A stretch of DNA of 10,585 bases from Methanobacteriota archaeon. GTDB lineage: Archaea > Methanobacteriota > Methanobacteria > Methanobacteriales > Methanobacteriaceae. Each line of letters starts with the position of its first letter. Position 1 is the stretch's first letter. Positions 6,134 to 10,585 of the stretch are shown here, piece by piece. The position numbers were made by a program, and so were the translations under genes. The DNA lies in the NCBI GenBank assembly GCA_023434825.1, contig JAEYSH010000122.1, positions 1 through 10,585 of the forward strand. Reading direction: 5' to 3'. The notes beneath the pieces were generated by a model, which saw nothing but the letters and a program-made list of their open reading frames with translations, had not been told where the DNA came from and did not search any database.

Positions 6134-7039
6134 TCATTTTTGCCTTTTTATTTCAATATTCATAAAATCTTCTGCCACAATAGAATTATCAAAAACTACT
6201 TTTGCTTCAGTTTCCAGTATATCTGACTTTTTGTATCTGGTACTTACGTGTGTTAAAATCAATTGGTTTACTTCTGCTTTTTTAGCAATTAAAGCAGCTT
6301 GATTAGATGTGGAATGGCAAGCTTCATGTGCTTTATCATTATACTGGCCTTCAAATGTTGATTCATGTATTAAAACATCTGCAAATTTTGCAAACTCTGC
6401 CATTTTATCTGTTGGGGCTGTATCACCAGAATAGACAATTATACGTCCCGTTCTTTCTTCTCCAAGAACTTGCTGTGGTTCTATAACTTTACCATTTATT
6501 TCAACTGGAATTCCCTGTTGAAGCCTTCCAAAATCAGGTCCTGGTCTGATTCCAAGCTCAATAGCTTTTTCTCTTATAAATTTTGGTCTTCTTTTCTCTT
6601 CAATTTTATAAGCAAAATTTAAAACACTGTGTTCCATTGGACAACAACTTATTCTGTAATTTTCTTCCTCTAAAATTATTCCTTCAATAACTTCATGCAT
6701 GTATATTTCAAAAGTCAATGAGAAATATCCAAAATTTCTAATGTTATCTACAAGTGGAATGAGACCTTTAGGCCCAAAAATGTGCAAAGGCTCTTTACGT
6801 CCCCGGAAAGCCATAGATTGGATTATTCCGGGAAGTCCCAGAATATGATCGCCGTGATAATGAGTTAAAAATATCTTATTTATTTTCATGGGGCTTATTT
6901 TAGCTTTGGACATCTGTAATTGCGTTCCTTCTCCACAATCAAACAGCATTATCTCTCCAAAAGCTTTAAGAGCTATTGCAGAATGATTCCTATAACTTGT
7001 GGGGATTGCTGAAGATGTTCCTAAAAATATAAGTTCCAT
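6134..7039 (-). CDS. rnz: Ribonuclease Z (tRNA 3' processing endonuclease)
   Basis: This 301-residue metallo-beta-lactamase-fold enzyme cuts pre-tRNAs just after the discriminator base so that CCA can be added. All the family motifs are present: FLGTSSAIPT and SYRN at the N-terminus, zinc ligands in THYHGDHILGLPG (His60, His62, Asp64, His65), EHSV (His137), YSGDT (Asp206) and ILTHVSTRY (His264), plus IHESTF and the AHEACHSTSNQAA motif. The GIRPGPDFGRLQQG segment (about 163-176) corresponds to the flexible tRNA-binding arm. The length is typical of the short archaeal/bacterial form. The ATG at 7039 is chosen over the in-frame GTG at 7048 because AGGTGA at 7045-7050 is the ribosome site and includes that GTG. 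The gene is divergent from nadC across 76 bases. Confidence 0.96.
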   Translation of the reverse strand: MELIFLGTSSAIPTSYRNHSAIALKAFGEIMLFDCGEGTQLQMSKAKISPMKINKIFLTHYHGDHILGLPGIIQSMAFRGRKEPLHIFGPKGLIPLVDNIRNFGYFSLTFEIYMHEVIEGIILEEENYRISCCPMEHSVLNFAYKIEEKRRPKFIREKAIELGIRPGPDFGRLQQGIPVEINGKVIEPQQVLGEERTGRIIVYSGDTAPTDKMAEFAKFADVLIHESTFEGQYNDKAHEACHSTSNQAALIAKKAEVNQLILTHVSTRYKKSDILETEAKVVFDNSIVAEDFMNIEIKRQK

Positions 7040-7044
7040 TATTT

Positions 7045-7050
7045 TCACCT
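7045..7050 (-). promoter_or_regulatory. Ribosome binding site deciding the RNase Z start
   Basis: AGGTGA on the minus strand, five bases before the ATG at 7039. The alternative GTG start lies within it, so the shorter reading is correct. Confidence 0.75.
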
Positions 7051-7070
7051 AAAAATAATAAGGATTTGAG

Positions 7071-7087
7071 TTAATATTTATATCTTT
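7071..7087. promoter_or_regulatory. Shared divergent TATA element for RNase Z and nadC
   Basis: TTAATATTTATATCTTT reads as a TATA-like box on both strands (AAAGATATAAATATTAA on the other). Starts about 25 bases to either side would give leaders of about 10-15 bases, each keeping the gene's ribosome site. Confidence 0.4.
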
Positions 7088-7115
7088 TATCTTATAAATC
7101 TAAATAGGGATAATT

Positions 7116-7949
7116 ATGAGAGATATTTTAAGGCAAATGGTTTTGGAAGATGTTGGTTTTGAAGATATAACCACAAATGCTTTAATTCCAGAAGATATGC
7201 AATCTAATGCCAGAATAATAGCAAAAGAAAGAGGCATTGTTGCAGGATTAAAAGCTGTAAATGATTTATTTTCTGAATTTAATGTACAAACTACTCTTAA
7301 TAAAGATGAAGGAAATGAAATTGAAATTAATGATATTATAATGGAAATTGAGGGGGATGCAAGAACAATTTTGAGTCTGGAACGTACTGCACTCAATTTA
7401 TTGATGCGATTGAGCGGAATTGCTACATTAACAAATGATACTTTAAAAAGAATTCGCGAAGTAAATAATGAAGTTATTCTGGCTTGTACGCGTAAAACAA
7501 CTCCGGGATTGCAATTTTTGGAAAAAAGTGCAGTTAAAATTGGCGGTGGAGATACGCATAGATTTAGATTAGATGACAGCGTTCTCATTAAAGATAATCA
7601 TATTGAAATCATAGGCAGTGTTGAAGAAGCGATAATTAGTGCTAAAAACAATGTCAGTTTCACCAAGAAAATTGAAATCGAAGTTGAAAATTTTGAAGAT
7701 ACTGTAATTGCAGCCGAAACTGGTGCAGATATTATTTTGCTTGATAATATGGCTCCTGAAGAGATAATCGATATTTTATCACGCCTCGAATCGCTTGGTT
7801 TAAAAAATAAAGCTTTATTTGAAGCTTCTGGAGGAATAAAGCCAGATAATATTGTTGAATATGCAAAAACAGGCGTAGATATAATTTCAACAGGTTATTT
7901 GATTCACTCAGCTAAAGCACTGGATTTGAGTCTGGAAGTATACAAATAA
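7116..7949 (+). CDS. nadC: Nicotinate-nucleotide pyrophosphorylase (quinolinate phosphoribosyltransferase)
   Basis: This 277-residue enzyme condenses quinolinate with PRPP to give nicotinate mononucleotide, CO2 and pyrophosphate in de novo NAD synthesis. Family motifs run in order: EDVGFEDITT near the N-terminus, SLERTALNLLMRLSGIAT (87-104), CTRKTTPGL (124-132), KIGGGDTHRFRLDDSVLIKDN (141-161, substrate-binding Lys/His/Arg cluster), EIEVEN (187-192), ILLDNM (207-212) and EASGGI (236-241) with the phosphate-binding STGYLIHS end of the barrel. The length matches the family. The ATG at 7116 has AGGGAT at 7106-7111. Its usual partners nadA and nadB/aspartate dehydrogenase are not in the window. 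The gene stands alone between a divergent promoter and a T-rich downstream region. Confidence 0.97.
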   Translation: MRDILRQMVLEDVGFEDITTNALIPEDMQSNARIIAKERGIVAGLKAVNDLFSEFNVQTTLNKDEGNEIEINDIIMEIEGDARTILSLERTALNLLMRLSGIATLTNDTLKRIREVNNEVILACTRKTTPGLQFLEKSAVKIGGGDTHRFRLDDSVLIKDNHIEIIGSVEEAIISAKNNVSFTKKIEIEVENFEDTVIAAETGADIILLDNMAPEEIIDILSRLESLGLKNKALFEASGGIKPDNIVEYAKTGVDIISTGYLIHSAKALDLSLEVYK

Positions 7950-7978
7950 TAACTAATTGATGCGTGTTATGTATACAA

Positions 7979-8018
7979 ATTTTATTTCCAGATGATTTAA
8001 TTTTATATTTAATTTTTG
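7979..8018 (+). terminator. T-rich termination region after nadC
   Basis: Starting 29 bases after the stop, the plus strand has several T-rich runs ending in TTTAATTTTT. This is a plausible archaeal U-rich terminator. A weak inverted repeat (TGATGC at 7958-7963, GCATCA at 8022-8027) brackets it. Confidence 0.4.
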
Positions 8019-8146
8019 AAAGCATCAGTTATATTTCAAGTGAAAATAATTTCCATCTATTTGAATTAAATTAAAGAAATGATTATAATTTAAGCATAGA
8101 TTTATAAGTGTCAACGTTTAAAATGATACTAGATATCAAATTCTTA

Positions 8147-8171
8147 AATGTGATATATAGTTTATCACATT
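8147..8171. promoter_or_regulatory. Perfect operator-like dyad over the TATA box of the histone-fold gene
   Basis: Nine-base arms AATGTGATA (8147-8155) and TATCACATT (8163-8171) flank the seven bases TATAGTT. A TATA-like GATATATAG at 8152-8160 lies inside the dyad. Transcription would start near 8182, leaving a short leader with the GGAGGT ribosome site. The dyad is followed by TATTTTT, so a leader hairpin is a second reading if the true promoter is the TTTATAAG at 8101-8108. Confidence 0.55.
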
Positions 8172-8187
8172 ATTTTTCTAATTTTAT

Positions 8188-8193
8188 GGAGGT
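8188..8193 (+). promoter_or_regulatory. Strong ribosome binding site of the histone-fold gene
   Basis: GGAGGT six bases before the ATG at 8200 is one of the strongest translation signals in the window and suggests good expression. Confidence 0.7.
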
Positions 8194-8199
8194 TTATTT

Positions 8200-8625
8200 A
8201 TGAGCGATGAAGAAATACGTGAAAATATAGAAATTGAAGATAACGAAGAAATTCAGGATAACGAAGAAATTCAAGAAGAAGAGACTGAAGATTTACCATT
8301 TGCTAAAGCTGAAGTTGTAAGATTAATGAAACAGAACTTAGACAGCGACAAAATGATAAGAGAACGTGTTAAAGTAGAAATGAATAAGTTCTTAGGTCAA
8401 ATTCTTGAAAATGTCTGCAAACAGCTCAATGAATATCCTTACACCACAATTGAATACGAAATGCTTAAAGAGTCCATTTATCCTTATAAGAATGTTGAAA
8501 GGATAAATGAAGAGAAAGAAAGGATTTTAAAGCATTTAGATGCAATTAAAGCTGATTGTGATGCTTTAAGTCTTGATGTAAGAAGGACATTAAAGTTAAA
8601 AGAAGTTGAAGACACTGTATACTAA
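8200..8625 (+). CDS. Histone-fold protein with acidic N-terminal tail and C-terminal coiled coil
   Basis: This 141-residue protein has three parts. Residues 1-31 are very acidic with a tandem DNEEIQ repeat. Residues 32-95 look like a histone fold: LPFAKAEVVRLMK at 32-44 corresponds to the LPxAxxxRIxK opening of archaeal histones, then comes a long central helix (about 52-78) and YTTIEYEMLKE (81-91), which resembles the KTIKAEDIELA end helix. Residues 97-135 form a charged helix likely to make a coiled coil. Archaeal histones are normally about 67 residues without tails, so both extensions are unusual. The DNA-contacting basic residues (such as the HAGRKT loop) are not obvious, so it may bind protein partners or a different DNA geometry. 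A nucleoid-associated or transcription-related role is inferred, not shown. No paralogue lies nearby. Confidence 0.6.
   Translation: MSDEEIRENIEIEDNEEIQDNEEIQEEETEDLPFAKAEVVRLMKQNLDSDKMIRERVKVEMNKFLGQILENVCKQLNEYPYTTIEYEMLKESIYPYKNVERINEEKERILKHLDAIKADCDALSLDVRRTLKLKEVEDTVY
8239..8274 (+). repeat. Two tandem 18-base repeats coding an acidic DNEEIQ unit
   Basis: GATAACGAAGAAATTCA occurs at 8239-8255 and again at 8257-8273. The 18-base units differ only in the last base (G or A). In frame, each encodes DNEEIQ in the N-terminal tail of the histone-fold protein. Confidence 0.85.
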
Positions 8626-8630
8626 TTCAA

Positions 8631-8667
8631 CTTTTAAATTTTATTTTTAAATCAAGGTTTCTTTTTT
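8631..8667 (+). terminator. T-rich terminator after the histone-fold gene
   Basis: Starting five bases after the stop, the plus strand has several T runs, ending in CTTTTTT at about 8661-8667. It extends into the 3' end of the convergent small gene at 8652-8762. Confidence 0.5.
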
Positions 8668-8762
8668 GGAGCGCCGCGACGGTAGAGGCGGCCGAATTTC
8701 ACAATTATGTATGTAAAAATTACAATTAATCCAATAATAAGTGCTATAATTCCTATACTCAT
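8652..8762 (-). CDS. Small single-pass membrane protein (36 residues)
   Basis: A short frame runs from the ATG at 8762 to TGA at 8652. The product begins MSIGIIALIIGLIVIFTYII, one clear transmembrane helix, and ends in a strongly basic tail (FGRLYRRGAPKKKP), which places the C-terminus in the cytoplasm by the positive-inside rule. A GGTG ribosome site at 8768-8771 lies five bases before the start. The segment coding GRLYRRGA is markedly GC-rich for this window and uses CGC, CTC and GGC codons, unlike neighbouring genes, which favour AGA and A/T-ending codons. It lies 40 bases after the PAS gene stop and converges with the histone-fold gene. I do not recognise a family. A structured RNA overlapping the GC-rich patch is the alternative. 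Confidence 0.55.
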   Translation of the reverse strand: MSIGIIALIIGLIVIFTYIIVKFGRLYRRGAPKKKP

Positions 8763-8802
8763 TTAGACACCATTTTAGTAACTCTTAATTATTTTTAAGC
8801 TT

Positions 8803-10585
8803 TTAAAGTACGTTTATATCATAAATTGTTGAAAATACTCGTTTTTCGCCACTGTATTCTATAAATTCGACTGTAAAAAGCACTGTTCTTGTTTTTCCAG
8901 TTTTTGTTTGTATTTCTCTTTTTTCATTATAAATAGGATTTCCTGTATTTAATCTCTTAAGTACATTTTCTCTTTCTTCCTCACTTATAATATTTAAGTC
9001 AATCACTGTTTTTCCAAGTAATTCATCTTTTTTATATCCGGTTATATTTGCATAAGCCTCATTTACTTCAATGATTTTACCATCTATATTTGTAATTGCC
9101 ATTCCTGCAGGGTTGGAGTAAAAAGCCTTAGAAAACTTCTCTTCATTCTCTTTTAGGAGTATTTCAGTCTTTTTACGTCCTGTAATGTCTGCTGCAATAA
9201 CAACTCCTAAAATAATTTCATTGTTTTCATCTTTTATTGGTGTAGAACTAACAACAAGTACTTTTTCTTTGCCATCTTCAAAAATAACCTTTATTTCTTC
9301 ACCTTCAACGACTTCTCCTTTAGATATTGAACGGGCTAATGGCCATTCTTCAGCTTCATAAAGCCTTCCATCGGGATGATATCCTTTATATTTACTATAT
9401 TCTTCAATATTTTTTGATGGTATAAATTTTTGACCCCATATATCTTCAAACTGGTCATTAGCTCTTATTAAACTCCCTGAAGGGACTTCTGCAACCGAAA
9501 CGGCTACTGGAATGCTATTTAAAACAGTATTCAAAAGATCCTGTTCATATTTTAATTTTTCTTCTGTTTTTTTCTGCTCGGTTATATCACGGGTAACAGT
9601 TCCGATTATAGTTCCCATTTTGGTTTTAATGGGGTAGGTGACAGATTGTATAAATCTTATTTCACCATCTGGACGTTGTATTCTACGATCTAAGGGCATT
9701 TTTATCCATTCTGCAGTCCCGCTTTGCAAAAATTCTTCTATAGAACCTTTAATATAATCATATAATTCTGGAGTTTTCTCTTCTTCTGGCACTAATTCAT
9801 ATTGTGAATTCCAGATCAATTTTCCTATTTCAACATCTTTTTGATGGCCTGTTATTTTTTCCATACCATTATTCCATTCAATAATAAACCCTTTTTCATC
9901 AATTATGGAAATTCCATCAGTTGATTGTTCTATGGTACTTTTGAATTTATTTTCACTTTCCAGTAAATTTATTTCTGCCTTTTTTTGTTCTGTGATGTCA
10001 CGTACAGTTTCAATGGATCCAACAAGATTTCCTTCAGAGTCATAAAGGGGGGATGCCTTTACAAATACATAGGCTCCTCTTCCTCCAAACAAGTTGTTTA
10101 CAAAGACTTCAGCATATAATGTATTTCCTTCTCTTTTAACATAACTATATTTAGATTCTATTTCTTCTTCCTCTAAAAAGATTAAATCAATTATAATCGG
10201 TCTTTTTTCACCATAAAACGGTATAGAATAAGCGTAATCTCCTTTTCCAATAATATCTTTTTGATCTACGCCAGTCATTTCTTCTATTGTTTTATTCCAT
10301 GCAATTACTTCTTTATTTTCATCAATTACAAATGTTGCATCGGGTAAGAACTCAATAATATCTAAAAGTTTCTGGCGTTCTTTATTTATTCGCTCTTCTG
10401 CTTTTTTTTGCGGAGTTATATCAGTAGTTAGAGTCACATATATGTCTTCTCTGGGTGAAAATGCGGTAACGCTAAAATATTTGCCTAACTTAGCACGATA
10501 TGATTCATATTTTGTTCCTCTTCCTGTATTAATTACTTCATTCGCTTTTTCAATGTCAAATTGGGCTTCTTTATCTGTATAGATC
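8803..10585 (-). CDS. Multi-PAS sensor protein without kinase domain (N-terminus off right edge)
   Basis: The frame is open from the right edge to TAA at 8803, at least 593 residues. The first visible residues (about 1-55) are the end of a PAS domain, FSVTAFSPREDIYVTLTTDI. Four further PAS domains follow at about 70-200, 212-336, 348-470 and 480-592. All but the last end in the linker signature DIT(E/G)xKK(A/T)E that joins PAS/PAC units; each domain keeps the NxxxxxxTG and DGxxxx patterns. PAS domains sense redox state, ligands or light. The protein stops directly after the fifth PAS (STIYDINVL) with no HisKA, HATPase, GGDEF or other output domain, so any effector must lie at the unseen N-terminus or in a partner. 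A GTG at 10437 could be taken for a start, but coding sequence clearly continues upstream of it. It is cytoplasmic, with no membrane helix in the visible part. Confidence 0.88.
   Translation of the reverse strand, partial: IYTDKEAQFDIEKANEVINTGRGTKYESYRAKLGKYFSVTAFSPREDIYVTLTTDITPQKKAEERINKERQKLLDIIEFLPDATFVIDENKEVIAWNKTIEEMTGVDQKDIIGKGDYAYSIPFYGEKRPIIIDLIFLEEEEIESKYSYVKREGNTLYAEVFVNNLFGGRGAYVFVKASPLYDSEGNLVGSIETVRDITEQKKAEINLLESENKFKSTIEQSTDGISIIDEKGFIIEWNNGMEKITGHQKDVEIGKLIWNSQYELVPEEEKTPELYDYIKGSIEEFLQSGTAEWIKMPLDRRIQRPDGEIRFIQSVTYPIKTKMGTIIGTVTRDITEQKKTEEKLKYEQDLLNTVLNSIPVAVSVAEVPSGSLIRANDQFEDIWGQKFIPSKNIEEYSKYKGYHPDGRLYEAEEWPLARSISKGEVVEGEEIKVIFEDGKEKVLVVSSTPIKDENNEIILGVVIAADITGRKKTEILLKENEEKFSKAFYSNPAGMAITNIDGKIIEVNEAYANITGYKKDELLGKTVIDLNIISEEERENVLKRLNTGNPIYNEKREIQTKTGKTRTVLFTVEFIEYSGEKRVFSTIYDINVL

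Larger units (their letters stand above)
7950..8199. other. AT-rich intergenic region between nadC and the histone-fold gene
   Basis: This 250-base gap contains the nadC termination region, the TATA candidate at 8101-8108 and the dyad at 8147-8171. A ten-base direct repeat GTATACAAAT (7938-7947, 7971-7980) spans the nadC stop. I see no reading frame or RNA gene. Confidence 0.5.

Noticed and set aside
7100..7588. 162-codon minus-strand frame opposite nadC
   Set aside because: It is fully antisense to a gene with all NadC motifs, has no ribosome site, and its composition is that of a shadow frame.
7938..7980. Direct repeat GTATACAAAT spanning the nadC stop codon
   Set aside because: Only ten bases, one copy is coding, and there is no mobile element or attachment-site context.
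10435..10437. GTG at 10437 as the start of the PAS protein
   Set aside because: The frame continues upstream to the window edge with clear end-of-PAS-domain sequence, so the gene is partial and this GTG is an internal valine.
1..10585. CRISPR array, tRNA/rRNA genes, insertion sequences or prophage genes
   Set aside because: I looked for spaced repeats, tRNA-like GC-rich cloverleaf segments, transposase or integrase motifs and found none.

Overview
The window looks like chromosomal DNA of a hydrogenotrophic methanogen of the Methanobacteriales, most likely Methanobacterium-like. The evidence is a very AT-rich composition, a MvhG/MvhA-type [NiFe]-hydrogenase pair, archaeal RNase Z, a histone-fold protein, archaeal TATA-like promoters and T-rich termination tracts. 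This placement comes from reading the proteins; no database was searched.

Layout. (1) Positions 1-168, minus strand: the N-terminal 56 codons of a roadblock/LC7-type protein that runs off the left edge. (2) 455-3632, minus strand: a tightly packed four-gene operon, in order of transcription a 2[4Fe-4S] ferredoxin, a V4R-domain protein, a hydrogenase small subunit and a hydrogenase large subunit. The last three genes are joined by a TAATG and an ATGA overlap. No mvhD, mvhB polyferredoxin, F420-binding beta subunit or hdr gene accompanies it. (3) 3633-4093: a 461-base AT-rich gap holding the operon promoter and several inverted repeats, followed by a second ferredoxin (4094-4345) that is 72/83 identical to the first. 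(4) 4559-7039, minus strand: a membrane-anchored sortase-like protein, a MscS-type mechanosensitive channel and RNase Z. (5) 7116-8625, plus strand: nadC, which shares a divergent promoter region with RNase Z, and then a 141-residue histone-fold protein whose TATA box lies inside a perfect inverted repeat. (6) 8652-8762, minus strand: a 36-codon one-pass membrane protein gene with a local GC-rich patch. (7) 8803 to the right edge, minus strand: a multi-PAS sensor protein, incomplete at its N-terminus, which ends after its last PAS domain with no kinase.

How the genes work together. The hydrogenase operon appears to be a self-contained H2-oxidising or H2-evolving module. The catalytic heterodimer has a complete NiFe site and a cysteine-rich small subunit. 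The co-transcribed ferredoxin is the obvious electron partner, and a near-copy lies just upstream. The role of the V4R protein is open (ligand sensing, assembly or electron-transfer adaptor). The remaining genes are mostly independent housekeeping or envelope functions: tRNA 3' processing, NAD synthesis, osmotic release and surface-protein processing. The histone-fold gene and the PAS protein are the other parts with unclear roles.

The points most worth following up are the V4R-ferredoxin-hydrogenase operon and its twin ferredoxins, the acidic-tailed histone-fold protein with its operator-like dyad, the unannotated small membrane protein, and the sortase that lacks the expected arginine.
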